Shown piece after piece: positions 10,930-23,040 of a stretch of DNA of 41,398 bases. The position numbers and the translations under genes are program-made. This DNA comes from Macrocybe gigantea (lineage: Eukaryota; Basidiomycota; Agaricomycetes; Agaricales; Callistosporiaceae). Within the stretch, counting starts at the first letter, position 1, and each line of letters begins with the position of its first letter. The notes beneath the pieces are model-generated. The model was not told the DNA's origin. It searched no databases and worked only from the letters and a program-made list of their open reading frames with translations. The stretch spans positions 1 to 41,398 of the forward strand of contig SJRY01000247.1 in NCBI GenBank assembly GCA_011319805.1, in the 5' to 3' direction.

Positions 10930-13900
10930 TCAAGATATTCCTTGCTTCAGAACGTATTCTCGACAGCTTGAAGCGCGGTTTCGCTCTTCAGAGGAACCGT
11001 GCTCTGCGAACCATTGCAGATCGTCGCTCATTCTCCTCCCATCTGCTGCAGTCCACTGTTTAGGAGTTCCTACATTGCCGGTGTTATCGTTCAGTTAGTT
11101 TTGAGGTTTACGGAGCAAAAAATTCACCCGAGGAGAGGAGCCGGTGCAGCAAATGAAGCGCGTATTTGTGACGATTGGATGATACGTGGTCAGACAAGAT
11201 CACCATAAGCGACGACGCGATGTCAACCTCTCTCAGCATCTCTTCGTGAGTGGCTCCTAAAAGGGCCACGTTTCTGGTCAGCTATCAAAAGAATTTGAGA
11301 CCGCACATTGAGCTTACTACAAATTGAGAGATTTCTGAGACAACGCAATGTCTGTGCCTCGAGGGGAGAACTGCGAAGACATGATGCAAGACTTGGGACC
11401 AACTCTTTGTGCATGGCGATGGCCTTCGCACTTCCCTCTGGCAAAGAATCAGAATTCTAGAAGAGTGACGTATTTTAAATACCAACCATCAATAGCTAAG
11501 TTTCCGAGGACAAGCAGCGCCTGTTCCTTGACAGAACTCTCTGTTTGTGATGAGAGGAGTCGGGAAAGGCTGCTGATAATTTGAGGTGTAGCCAAGATGG
11601 CCCGCCGTCCTGGCGCTGTGGGTAAAAAATCAGCGTATTGTGTGATAGCAACGCCAGGCGATGGGCAGACCCTTATAAGATAAATTAATCAAGCAACCAA
11701 GAACATTCTTCAGATTACTCGTAGAAGTCTCGTCAGAAATGATCGTCGCGAATGCAGCCAAGGTCCCCCTGTGTTTTGCAATTGCTGCATGGCTCTCGTC
11801 TGTTCAGGGTGAGTTCTTCAGCGGTCACGAATGCATTGACAGGAAATGGAGGTGGTACCGCTCGTGGACAGGTTGTATAGGCATCGTGTCGCGTTTTCCT
11901 GGATGGTGGAGACAATTGCTGGTCTCAGCAGCTCAGCGAGTGTCGGAACCAAGTTGGAGTGAGACAGGAGCAGATTCTTTGCGTTTACTGGAGCACATGG
12001 TAAATTAATTACTATACGTGAGGAAAAAGGAAACTAATACCGTTGCAAGCAAGATTCGCCAAGATACCTGTGCACAGATACAGCTCATTGGCAGGTGCGT
12101 CAGGAGCCGAAAGTCTGGAGGGGAGATGTAGTAATAGGTCTGGTACAGAGAGAATTTCGGGTACGCCACTGCCTAATCAGATGGGTTAGTTTCATTAGAC
12201 GCAAGACGGAGGACGTCGTACTAGTTAGCGACAAGTTGTACAGAAATGCCAGTACGAGTTCAGTCGAGGGCGGTTCCAACCTGCTTGCAAATATGGGTAC
12301 GACAGACGGCAGCCGTTGCGCTTGGCCGAAGAAGGCCTGGTCCTTGAAAATTTTCATGGCATCGTGGCCTGTTCGCTGTGAATGAAGATGCACCTTGCCA
12401 AACTAGGAAGTAACGCATTACCTTTTGATTTCGTCAGACTCTGGTGTTCAGGCTTTTGAGACTTGCAGAACGATAGGATTCTCTTTCCCACAGCAGACCC
12501 GATAGACGTCGGGCTGCGTTTCAGGGACTTTCCGCTCGTCTCGCGTTCTTTGTGCCGACGGGTGCCCATTGTCGTCGAAGAACCCATGTCTGTGGGGGCT
12601 ACGGGCAATACATCAAAGACTTGTATATCTTTCAACAAGACGGTCTGCGGGGTTTCGGATTGAGCGTTACATTGGGGAGAGTGTGTGATGCTCAGTGATT
12701 CGTTCTCCACATTAGCACCATCTACGGTCAATTTAGCATTAAACATAGAAACAAAATGGACGGCAAGATACCTTTCAAGCCGTACAACAAGACTTCAATC
12801 CTGCCGAAATCAGGCCTATCGCGCGGGTGAGCGCTCCATGCTCCCTGGACCAGGTTCCACACCTCTTCCTCCATTCCGTCCGGACGCGCAGGCCGCTCAC
12901 CCCGCACCACACGCTCGCACACCAAGCTCTCCTCCTCGACATCTGCGTACGGCACCGCGCCTCCGGCATAGATCTCCCATGCGGTCAGCGCGAAGCCGTA
13001 CACATCCGCGCTGCGGCTGAGCCCTTTACCATCCAGGACCTCGGGTGCCATCCAGCGCAGTGTGCCTCCGATTCGGTCCGTGGATATCCGCGTGACGTTG
13101 ATGGAGGACGACACTTGGTCCTGGACATGCGCGAGGCCGAAGTCGCCGATCAAGGCCTGGCTTTCATCGCCAATGAGGATGTTGGACTGGGCAGCGTGGA
13201 TGAAGATTATTCAAGCGTGTTTGGGGTGATGGTAGAAGATCAAGCTCAACTGCTTTCAGGTCTGCATGTATGACGAAATGCTGGTGCAGATAGGCCATTC
13301 CGAGGGAGATATCGTGAATCTGTGTTATTGGTTAATATGTGATTGAGAATGTGAAGGGAAAAGTTACCATGGCAAGCTTGTCTGCATGAGGGTGACTGCG
13401 AAGAAAAGTTAGAGCATTACCGTGATGACAATACTTGCTGACGATGAAGGGCTATCACAATGTGTTCAGCGAACGAGCAGCCTCGATGACACGGAGTCTA
13501 CTTACCGTTGCGGCTTCCAGTGATGCACCAATGAAAGGCAGGACATTAGGGTGAGTTAGTCTCGACCTACATGCAATTCATAATCGTGGGTGGAAAGCCT
13601 GATAACAGGTCCTTGTGAGCATACCATACGTTGACCTCGTGTCTGAAAGACTATAAACGGACAAACGGATCAGTACATTATAGATCATGGTAGGTATCCA
13701 GAGATAAGCACCTCAGTCTTTTTCGCATCAGACAACTCCTTGATCGCTACAACCTAATTTATCTCAGATGACAGAAATGAAGGCTGCGACAAAGTTTGAG
13801 GTTCACCTCTCCATTCAGACTGCCTCTGAAGATGTGCCCAAACGCACCACGGCCCAAGAGCGACGAGCCATCGGCACTGTTCATGTCGACGTCGAAACGC

Positions 13901-14720
13901 GTAAGTGACCAGTTCGGTATATGAAAGTCTGCAGTTCGGGCCGAGCTTTGCTGAAGAACGCCGGCAGCGGTACGTAAGAAACGCTCGATGCACGCGGACT
14001 CTGAACAGCCGGTGTTCGTCCGTGGATCGAAGGATCGGACGTGCTGGAGAATTGAAACGAAGTATCAGCAGCCGAAAAGATGCGCTTCAGCGTTGGATTC
14101 GAGTCACCTTTGTAACAGCAGTCGTCAGCTCCTTGAGCGGGTACTCGTTCGACTGTAGCGCGTTTTCTAGAGTCTTCTCGTCCTGGATCAGGGATTCAAG
14201 ACGGAGATTTAGTGCGCGGGACTCTTGTTCCTGTATTCTCTTGAGGTCGTGTTGCAGTGCCATGACATCTAGCTGCGATGACATGGAAACAGTTCAGCAC
14301 TATGATTGTCTAAATGTGGCGAACGTACCTTCAACGCCCCAAACGCATCTTTCAATGACTCTTCCGCTCTGCTCAACACGTTTTCAACCGTCTGGTACCT
14401 CAGTAATGCCCACGCCAGCGATTTCCTCCGCAACGTCTGTACACATTCTCGGACAGTATTACACGTCCTGTTGAACGAAGTCATAAAGAGAACGCGAGTG
14501 ATGGGAATATTGGCATACCACAAGACCTGGCTGATCCTTTCGCCTTTGCGACTGCACGTAGACCACCGTTGGACGAGCTGGAGCAAGTCCTGCAGTGGCG
14601 AACCAGAAAAATGCACCGTTCGTGGTGCAGGTACACATCGATACACTGCGCCTCAAGCTCCTGCACACCATCCAGGGCGGTCTTCAGACCACGTTCGCCA
14701 GCCACGTCGTGTCCTTCCAT
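10930..14720 (-). CDS. TKL-type protein kinase with C-terminal armadillo repeats
   Basis: Nineteen exons: 14527-14720, 14329-14467, 14108-14272, 13807-14043, 13712-13753, 13625-13650, 13506-13566, 13368-13451, 13251-13319, 12772-13186, 12422-12721, 12170-12368, 12041-12114, 11859-11987, 11671-11799, 11487-11615, 11318-11437, 11128-11256, 10930-11069; 2781 nt, 926 aa. Residues 1-165 are helical (GLKTALDGVQELEAQC, LKRIQEQESRAL). The kinase (about 222-475) is complete: LGRGAFG loop, VVAIK lysine, FRHEV glutamate, HADLKASN loop (HAD for HRD), DFG, APE and DVYGFALTAWEI. A polar linker leads to about six ARM repeats from residue 578 (ELYLCTGILANLACN, CLYNLSTS, LGCLINLSYK, LLVLGNLAID, TLRCLRNLSI). 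The start is the first ATG after a stop. The last exon's frame is uncertain; another frame stops at 11028. Probably cytosolic signalling; partners unknown. Confidence 0.85.
11128..11987 (-). repeat. armadillo-repeat exon array (one repeat per phase-1 exon)
   Basis: Five consecutive exons of 129, 129, 129, 120 and 129 nt each encode one armadillo unit of 40-43 residues. Every intron among them interrupts a codon after its first base, so each exon is symmetric (1-1) and could be duplicated or lost without breaking the frame. The upstream 74-nt exon also ends in phase 1. Confidence 0.75.
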
Positions 14721-15393
14721 GTGGTGGACGGATAGTTTGTGAGAAGGTGGAGCGGGGGTGTTGGCCAGCAATCAGACCTGGCGGCTATGTCCACATTATA
14801 TTGGAGAAGGAACCGAACGTTGCCTGATTATCCAGCATCAGGAAAATGCCATATTTTGACATTTCTCCCGCCGTATGGGCGATTCGACCGAGTCTCCTTT
14901 CACATGGTCTTCACGAATTAGGAAAATAGGCTATTTTTACTCTGGATCGTGCGCAAAGGACTGTATTCCAAAGCCGAGGGTCAAGATGTAAAGGCCATAG
15001 CAACTTTGCAACTGAATACTTTACGGTTGCCGACTTGTAGGATGCGACTATGTGTGAGCTTGCGTGGAAAGCATATGGAGCGGAGATGAAAGATTTGTTG
15101 GCGGAAGTAACATGGCGATCATGATCGTAGTGCTATTTTTGACTTCTCCGTAACTAGCCGGTGAATATTAATGTTTGTACAGCCTGCGTTTGCCTTTCGC
15201 CTCTTCTTTCTCTTTGGAGGCGCGCGCTACAAGCTAGATCTGTACGCCATGCAGGATGTCTATGAAATGAGCGAGGAAAACTTAAATAAATACCTGACTC
15301 GCTGGCAATGACAGTTCGTCACATGTACAGGTTCGCTCAGTAACTGGGCTCGTCAAGGTTATTAGGTAAGTACCTACGATACTAACCTAACCC
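14721..15393. other. intergenic region upstream of the kinase gene
   Basis: Contains the kinase promoter on the - strand. A short - strand open frame starting with ATG near 14863 (MSKYGIFLMLDN) could be a leader peptide or chance. No gene was recognised. Confidence 0.35.
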
Positions 15394-15684
15394 TCAGTTC
15401 AAAAAAGACCTCGGAAATAGAGCGATAGCGACCGAAGCCGTCGGTCGATGGAACGTCCGGAACTTCGTTTCCAGGTGGACGTGCAAACTTGAATATGCGG
15501 CAACCCGAGATGAGCATGGTTTAGGTTGACCATTATCCAATTCGTTCTCTTTATCATCAGAAAGTCTGATATGTGCGCATGCTTCCACAAGCACTGTGAG
15601 CTTACCGGTAGATATTTCCTCCGGCGCGCAGTCTACCAAGCTTCGAACCAACTCACCAGGGCACGAACCGCTGTATCGCGCCAT
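15394..15684 (-). CDS. doubtful small hypothetical protein
   Basis: An ATG-initiated frame of 96 codons (MARYSGSCPGELVRSLVDC..) lies divergently to the BRCT-repeat gene. A strong donor-like GGTAAGC follows codon 26, so the real gene, if any, may be spliced differently. No motif is recognised. It is listed because it has an ATG and a plausible promoter position, not because of similarity. Confidence 0.2.
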   Translation of the reverse strand: MARYSGSCPGELVRSLVDCAPEEISTGKLTVLVEACAHIRLSDDKENELDNGQPKPCSSRVAAYSSLHVHLETKFRTFHRPTASVAIALFPRSFLN

Positions 15685-16044
15685 AATCTGTTGCGTCCCC
15701 GCAGACTTTATGAACGATCCACAAACTTACGAGTGACGCTCACTGCAATGTGGCCAGTGGCACTCGCACCTATATGGATGAGGGACAAGCGTTGAGCGGT
15801 AGGAAAGGACCTTGTGAACGTCACCAAGTAGCACTTAAATATGAGCTTTATATGATAATTTGGTTGCCGGTTTCAGCGCTAAGATTGAACAAAGTCGTCT
15901 GCGCCGTCGCGTTTTCAGTAGAGTTGGCGTGGTCGATCACGTGCTGATCTAGGGCCGGCGTTGTCGCGAAAAGGCGCCAATGTGGACACTTTCTCCTTCG
16001 TACTTTCCAGCTAGGACGGACAACGATACCCGACTAGAAAACTA

Positions 16045-19000
16045 ATGAGACGTCGTGGCAACAAATCTACGAAGGTGAAGGAATGATGATACCGATGTTT
16101 AGCCGAGCGTAATAACAGTCATTTCATTAGGTGCCCAACGTCAGGCTTCGCCCGGCCCACGACGTCGCGTTGCGCCGAAGTAAGGTCGGCAGCGACAATT
16201 TCGTGTGTTGGGCGGAGGACACACAGCCAGGGAGTGATGATACAGCAATTGTGGATCTCTGTCCGAGACCATTCAAGGGGGCCGTGATATGCGCTACGGG
16301 TGTTGCAGACAAGGTGCGCTATGTATGCAGCATCGACATGGCATCTACGTGCTTACCACGCCTACCATCCAGCCAACACTGTTTAAGCAGGCGCTCGAAC
16401 TCGGCGCAACTACGTCCAAGTCGTTCACCGACCGCGTCACTCACCTTGTGGCAACGGACCATGGCGGCGCGAAGTACATGGTCAGGGGACCCGCTCTGAA
16501 TGCGTTCATTTTCGCCTTTAATGACGCTTTCATCTCAATAGTGCGCCCTGGAGAGAAAGATACCCATACTGAAGTCTTCCTGGATAACGGAGAGCTACAG
16601 TATCTGGTTGAGGGGAGATGACGTTGACTTTGAACAGGTGATGTCTCGATATATCCTTCCATCTCGTCACTCACTCACTTCGTGCCCCGTAGAGTGTTGC
16701 TACTCATCGACTACCCATTTTCTCTGGTATCGTGCTATGTTTGTCTGGAATAGACGACGTGTCGCGCAGGATGCAAATCAACAAACTCCTGACACAACAC
16801 GAAGGCATATACGTAAAAAACCTCGAGCGACCTGTCCGAGTGACGCATCTCCTCTGCTCTGGGGATGAGGAGACGGACAAAATGAAGTATGCGGAGAAGT
16901 TCAACACCAGAGGCGAAGCAAATGTTCATCTTGTGTGGGAGGAGTGGTTTTGGGATTCTTTGGAGTTCGGCGGTAAGAGATGTCTTTGGATGGGTTTAGC
17001 TCTGTATTAACCATCAAATATAGGCAGGTTCGATGAAGAGAGGTATCAGGTTCGTCGCCCGCGTCCTGAGCGTAAAACTCTCCTCGAGAGTGAGTCCCAG
17101 TCTTTTGGACACTTCGTCATCGTAACCGGTTTTCCTATTCCAGATACCACCCTATCTCAGCTTCCTTCTGCTACCACATCCGAAGATGGTCAAGAACGAC
17201 GTGAAGAGTCACCTCAGAGCGTTGGTCCCCGACGGGATGAAGATTTGGACGAAGAAGCGGCAGCTATCAAGCGATTGCCAGCGATCACTCTTCAGCTATG
17301 GGGGAGTCTCTTAAAACCTCGTGGGTATGAAATCTCTGGAGATGAGCTGCTCCGGAGTCCATCCAAAGTCCCTCCCGCTGCGAAGCCCACGGAACACTTC
17401 GAGAATCCACCCGAACCGGATGATGCGAACGGCAGCATCATCAGGGCTTTCCGACGGTCGAACTCCTTCGCTCCCCCAGCTTCTCTCCAGCAACCACCGC
17501 GGTTCAAGCGCACACAAACACTCCCTGCGCTGGCTGCAAAGGAGAAAAGCGGATTAGTGGGCGGATCCTCCGATAAGAACGGCGAGAGCTCTACCAGCGT
17601 TAATGTGACTTCGACGATGTTTGCGGGGCTCAAGTTTCTGGCTTTGGGAGAAGCCAAAAGTCCCAGTGTTCGTAATGCAATTGAGCAAAACAGTGGAATT
17701 TGGGTCTCGGGCGGAGCGCGCGAAGATGTGGATTTCATCATTGTGCGTCTGGTCAGGTGTGTCTCTACCGTTCCGCCTCTGCATTACGTGTTCTCATATC
17801 GATATTTAGCGGCAGCAAATTCTTCAGAGAAGAACCTGAAGTCTCGCTGAAGGCGAGGTACCGAACAGAGTGTTGGTTGGAACGCTGCATTTTTGAGGAC
17901 CGTCTCTGTTCCCCAGAGGAGCATGTCACATTCGTTCCATTGAACGCTCAGATGCCTGTATTAGGTGAGTGGTTCCCACCCATGATTTTGCTGTCCAGTA
18001 AACGCTTTGACTGATATTGTCAAAGGTGCTGAAAAAATCACTCTGAGCATATCTGGCTTCGACCAATCTGAGGCGTGCTGGTTGAAGCGCCTTTTCCGCG
18101 CAATAGGTATGAGTTTCACAGACTATCAAAATCTCCAATAATAACGTATCTGCAGGTGTCAACCTTGCTCCTGGTTTTTCACGTCGGTCGACACATCTGC
18201 TCTGTCCTTCGGGAATGGGTGCCAAGTTCGACAAGGCATGCGAGTGGGACATCCCTGTTGTGACGGTCGAGTGGTTCTCCGATATGGCTTCAACGGGGCA
18301 GATACCCCCTGTTTCTGGATACTTGGTTCCAAAGCCAGCCCAGGAGAGCTCAACGCCGTCTTTAGTTGACGAGACCGTTATGGGCGATGTCAAGGGCAAG
18401 AGTCGCGATGGAGTTGAGTCTCACGACGGCGTACCTGCCCCAGTAGATCCTGTCGACGACGTCAAGGGTACGTATGGGAAAGGTTTCTACAAGCGAATCC
18501 CGTCTGAAGCAATTGCAGCCTGTTCACCCCCCAGATCTCCAACCAAGCACCCAAGCCCCGTTCCTGTCACCCCGCGAAAGCGACGACGAACTACTTCGCC
18601 GGAGCGGCAAGTCGACGCTGGAAGTGGATTTGGCCGGCCGAACGGTCTCTTGGCTGGTAACGCGACTGTTGACGTATTCAGCACGCCGCAACGTCCGAAA
18701 CCAAGGCTCAGGTCAACGAATCTGTCGAATCGAGCGTCATTGCCACCCTTGACGCCTACTCGCCAGGCGGTAAACCCCGCGCAAGAGCCTTCTGGCAGGG
18801 AGATCGAGCGCGAGAGGAAGCAGGCTCGAATACCGTCCTCTAAGTCGCCCTCGCCGATGAAGCTGCCATCGAAACAGGGGGCCCATCGCGGGTCGTCGGC
18901 CTCTCCGACGAAGGTCTCGAAAGAGACGGCAAAAGCGCTACAGGAGAGCATCGCAACGTTGCTGGGGAAACGGAATTCTGTTTCCGAGGATTCTGAGGGC

Positions 19001-19408
19001 AATCTTAATAGGCCAGGCAAGCGAGCGCGACCGCAGCGTACAAGGGCAAGTCTATTTTCCAGTCTCCTTTTTTTTTTCTGAGGCTCACCAACCAATCGCG
19101 CCCAGCCACAATCTAGACAGCCATCATTAGTCGATGTGGTCTCTGAAGCTGAAGAATTGCCCATCCCTGCTCCAGTGTTTGGAGACTTGCCAGCTGCCGT
19201 CGAGTCGTTAGAGACGATCAGCACGGCCGAGAACAGCGTCCTAGATGAGAGTATGCGGGTGATGTACGACGACCCCGACGAGAAGAAGAGGCTAATGAGT
19301 CTGCTGAAAGAAGACGACGGTAATACAGCCTCTTCTATCGAAAGCGAGTCCAAGGGCCGCAGAGGCAACATCAAGACTCGGAGGAGCGCCCGAATAGCAG
19401 GCTTTTAA
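16045..19408 (+). CDS. DPB11: Dpb11/Rad4/TopBP1-type replication and checkpoint protein, four BRCT domains
   Basis: Exons 16045-16074, 16131-16313, 16373-16480, 16542-16637, 16693-16972, 17024-17089, 17144-17756, 17810-17964, 18026-18106, 18156-19037 and 19083-19408 total 2820 nt (939 aa). The 30-nt first exon MRRRGNKSTK splices to VPNVRLRPA. BRCT1 is about residues 58-138 (FKGAVICATG; VTHLVA; SSWITESYSIW). BRCT2 is 144-235 (FSGIVLCLSGID; VTHLLC; VHLVWEEWFWDS). BRCT3 is 413-505 (FAGLKFLALGE; RTECWLERCI). BRCT4 is 512-605 (ITLSISGFDQSE; STHLLCPSG; IPVVTVEWFSDM). Paired BRCTs bind phosphorylated Sld3 and 9-1-1 clamp in yeasts, linking CDK to origin firing and to the DNA-damage checkpoint. The tail is basic, with SP/TP sites and a nuclear signal (PRKRRRTTSP). 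The last intron could instead begin at 19050; frame is the same. Confidence 0.93.
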
Positions 19409-19495
19409 GTCCGTGTTTTTACGACTGATGCCTTACAGCGTACTTAACTACCTAGGTCCATGCCATTTATGCCTATATAATAGTGTAATTTATAG

Positions 19496-21427
19496 CTACG
19501 TCCCAATGCTGGGCTGAGGTGAATGGAGTACGTTAGAGACGGGTGAGATTACGTGCTGTATGCCCCCTTCTTCCATCTGTCCTGCCCCCCTGTCCCTCAC
19601 ATTGGTTTCTGCTTGGGCTTGCCGAGGTCGAGCACGCAATCCTTTGCCCCATCTCATCTGCCAGCTATTGAGGCTTCCATAAGTCCTTAACGTCCTGATC
19701 ATTAAGAAAAAATATACGATTCCCAAGATGAAAAAACCAGTGATAATCAGTCTCGACGCCAACGCAGCTCCTTTGCTCACACCGGTGGGTGCTGAAGGAT
19801 CTTTGCCAAAGCCGGTCCGCCAAACGAAGGCTAGAATTGATACGACGAACAAGATTACAGACCTTGACGCGTACCATCAGCAACAGACAGCACGGTCGGA
19901 ATATGTCATACCAAGACAGCCAGACAAATGGCATCGCAAGCAAGACCCAGACATTCCAAAGAATGGAAGTGTTTGATCTGGCTGCTTCCTAGAGAGCAAA
20001 GTGAGACGGCGAAAGGGACTTCTGCACAACTCAACCGTCTTACCTCTGCCCACCTAGACGCACGTTCCAGGCTACGCATGGTGCCAAACCTGACGGTATA
20101 CATGCATCCGTAGGATAAGCTCATCAGCGAGCAGACTAGCGAAAGGAGTGCGGCAAATCGAGTCAGAGGATCCTGTTCGGCGTCTGGAACTTGCATCATG
20201 GTTAGAAGGGCACTAAAAAGGCATCAGTATAGGGAATTTTGAGAGGCCGAGATTTCGCTGACGACAGCATTAAGACAGCAACGACATTCAGCGTTTTCCA
20301 TTCCCGCAGAAGAGAATCAATAAACTCTTCCCAGGACTTTTTGAATCGTCTTAGTGCAGGAGACAAGACGGGGGAGTCGTCTATGGTCCCTGTTATCTGT
20401 CGAGCAGTCCGATCCGGCGAGCTGAGCAGGGAGGCGTTTCGGTGGGTATGAATACCGGGCTCCGACGAGTTTTGGTCTCCAACAGGCACTCTGGTAGAAA
20501 TGCTGGGCGCATCGGGACTAGGAAAATCCATGCTGAGAGGCTCCGACGTGAGCAGCGTGGCATCTACCATGGTAGCATCGACCATCTGCTGCATTTCCTG
20601 CATCCGCTGAAAATCGTTTCGACTAATCTCTGCGTCCTCGATGACCCTCGCAACGCGAGTGAAGTACAAGGCTGGAAAATGCAAGAGAAAATTTAAGTAC
20701 AAGAACCGATAGAACGTGTCGGTCAAAGGTGTAGCATCGGTTCGGGTTTGGCCGGCTTCGGCCTTGTTTTTAGAGAGGATATTCGACAGACGAGAGACGA
20801 AATGGAGGTTGAAAGGATCGATAGGGATGAAAGGCTCGTCTTGCGCGTTTCGGCGGAAAGTACGGCTGACACTGGTCGAGAAACGGCGAAATTGCTCGGA
20901 TACTCTGGCTCGTCCCGGGGAGGGGATAGGACAGAAACTGGGTCGCGTCTGCGACCAAGCACAGACGGATCGGTGCGTGAACGTCGAGGTCTGCCACCTA
21001 AACGCGTGTTAGCGGTGATTTCTGAAATGGCCCGAAATTATTCACTGCTAATCTTCTCAGCTGTGCTGACAGTCGTCCTTCCTGGGTCATGATGCAATGC
21101 ATCACCATAGACAACGTCGGAAATCGTGGTTGTTGTTGTAGCCGCCGATAGAAGCATAGTGCCGCTGCTCTCAATCTCGTTTTCACCAGAGTGATTTGAC
21201 GGTGGGCCGAATGTTATATGTGCCTGCGTCGATACACCGCTTTCAGACAAGGTGATTGCAGGCAGCGGACCTGTTCTCAGTGCACTTGTGGCATCCGCGC
21301 TGTGAGAGACCGCGTCCGTACTACCTGGTCTAGCTGAATGACCATCTCCTCGTTTATCAAGGTGTTTGGTACACAAACAGGGCATACCTCTCTTGCCATG
21401 GTCAAGCGTTGAACTTGAAGAGTCCAT
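19496..21427 (-). CDS. conserved multi-pass membrane protein of unknown function
   Basis: Exons 21388-21427, 21046-21333, 20904-20997, 20263-20865, 20044-20212, 19912-19988 and 19496-19862 total 1638 nt (545 aa). The first 200 residues are polar and Ser/Thr-rich, so probably cytosolic. Then come hydrophobic segments: FLYLNFLLHFPALYF, VVAVLMLSSALLTMMQV, FAALLSLVCSLMSLSYG, WVLLAMPFVWLSW with VILFVVSILAFVW, and LIITGFFILGIVYFFLM, about five or six membrane spans, followed by a short polar tail. The block GTMRSLERASRWAE and WNVWVLLAMP recalls an uncharacterised basidiomycete-specific family. The intron at about 20866-20903 is only 38 nt (or 32 nt) and is the weakest part of the model. The stop lies 87 bp from the stop of the BRCT gene, so the transcripts probably overlap in antisense. 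Confidence 0.75.
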
Positions 21428-22029
21428 GCTGAGGGATGTAGCGTTCCGATCCAAGAGCGAGGCTGATGGTTGTTCTCGCCGGTCGTCGCATGACTTAGGG
21501 CCAGGACGTGCTGCTGAAAGCGCGCGCCTAAAGAAACCCGTTCTCCCAGGCCATTATTATATCTCGTTATTCCCACATCTTTACCAGAGAGTTAATGTAA
21601 ATTCCGTGTACCTGAGATGCCATCAAGTGAACACTGGAAGAAGACATAGAAGAAACGTGTTCAGCCGCAAACCCATTCATTATGAATTTCATACATAGTG
21701 TACACATGTGACCTGCTTGACGTGCCAGCCACTCTAAAAGGCAAAACCGCTTTTACGGACCCGGGTCTGCCAAAGGCTGAATCATCTATGGATGACTCCT
21801 TTCTCGAGCCTCTATGCAGCTTCACGACGCGATGGCGAAGTCCTGAGCTCCTCGAATTCATCCTGTTGAAGGCTCCTAATTTCCTTGGGGGTTCGTTCTA
21901 CCAAGTTACATGTCAGGAATGCACCGAGAACATGAATCAAGAATAGCAGACTGATGAGATAAATGACAGAGATACTTCTTTCAAAGTGGAAGACCTGACT
22001 ATCCTACTCTTTCAGAATCCCGGCTCGGA
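21428..22029. other. intergenic region, promoter of the membrane-protein gene
   Basis: No gene recognised. Open frames up to 110 codons occur without splice support or motifs. It marks the border between single-copy genes and the F-box/LRR cluster. Confidence 0.4.
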
Positions 22030-22330
22030 ATTAGAGTTAGAACCAGCGTTATAAGACATGGAGTTCCCCAAGTGACGGTAGATCGAGATGACGGAGGAAA
22101 GCCGAATATTTCTCGATTATTTCCAGATGTGTGTACTCCTACAGTAAGGTGCCCAACGCGACCATCGACTTCTGACAGACTGGGCGAGGTGGGGTGGAAT
22201 GAGGCAGATGTCAAGTTCGGGTCAGAAGGAAGGACTTGAGTCAGGTCCGACAACGGCAGAGCATGCCTCTGACCTCACATCGATATTGCGCACGTGTAAC
22301 TTGAACTGAGAACCGTGCAATTCGTTGGCC
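22030..22330 (-). pseudogene. decayed LRR-gene fragment
   Basis: Read on the - strand, pieces match the 3' part of the intact LRR gene at 24.7 kb: NIDVRS against TIDVRC, SDLTQVLPSDPNLTSASFHPTS against LDLTRILNSFPDLLHASFHLTA, and YSAFLRHLDLPSLGELHVL against FSALLGYLDLPSLIRLEL. The pieces are in different frames and no start or upstream region is found, so it is a relic of a duplicated copy. Confidence 0.6.
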
Positions 22331-22519
22331 AGCATTCTTGGGACCGAGACTCGTGGCTAGCCGATACTACACAGATTGTGATTTATCAAGTTTCAATCAC
22401 AAAATGGTGCACGTCGTGTGCGTGCAGATGCGAAGGACCGTAAGGCATCCTTCAAATAGAATGACTGCGAGATCAATGCCGTATAATTGTCCTCAATCGA
22501 GCAGCAGAACGCGGGACTT

Positions 22520-22790
22520 GCGGTCGTCTAATTGTCTTCGTTAGTCAATATCGCATTGGTGAGATTATTGATCCCTGCATCCCAAGAAACTCCGACTGCA
22601 AGGACGCCGGACGCCGTTGTCTTTGGACAAAAAAGCTACGCCCGATGCGTGCTGCCAGAAGATGGCCCTTGTAACATAGTTACTGTCAACTTCATAGACG
22701 GCAGGGTAGTACGAATCGGGTTGTGAGTTCCTCGAGTCGACATGGCGCACAATCAAATCATCGTTGACAGTGTGTCAACTTGACACGTTG
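22520..22790 (+). pseudogene. decayed F-box-gene fragment
   Basis: About 150 bp from 22607 aligns without large gaps to 28219-28360 inside the larger F-box pseudogene. Shared text includes the DNA GTCTTTGGACAAAAAA-like stretch, a CVLPEDGPCN / CMLLEDTPCN peptide and GGCGCACAAT. The frame stops soon after. It is a solo relic lying just upstream of the F-box gene at 23.0 kb. Confidence 0.55.
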
Positions 22791-23040
22791 CACGTGGGCC
22801 CAAAACAATATGGTCACCATGCAATGCAGCGGCTTTTGAAACACGCCCTGAGTTCTTAAGGCAATTGATGGATAATAAGAAAGGTTCAGATTGACTGTCC
22901 GACAGCAAAAACAATAGTAGATGGGATCTTAAAATGTGGTGAGTTCTGTTCAGTTCCATCCCACGAGTCGTAACAGAAAGTCTTTGCTATGCGGCCTTAT
23001 CTCCTTCAACATCGTGCCGAACAGGATTCCCGCCGGTCGA

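Noticed and set aside
12827..13273. 148-codon + strand open frame
   Set aside because: Lies antisense to the kinase catalytic exons and has no motif of its own.
16481..16620. Open continuation of the BRCT1 reading frame past 16480
   Set aside because: The BRCT1 continuation CALERKIPIL...SSWITESY lies in another frame beginning at 16542, so 16481-16541 is an intron.
18487..19374. 295-codon - strand open frame
   Set aside because: Antisense shadow of the low-complexity tail of the BRCT gene; the + strand model is spliced consistently and has conserved domains.
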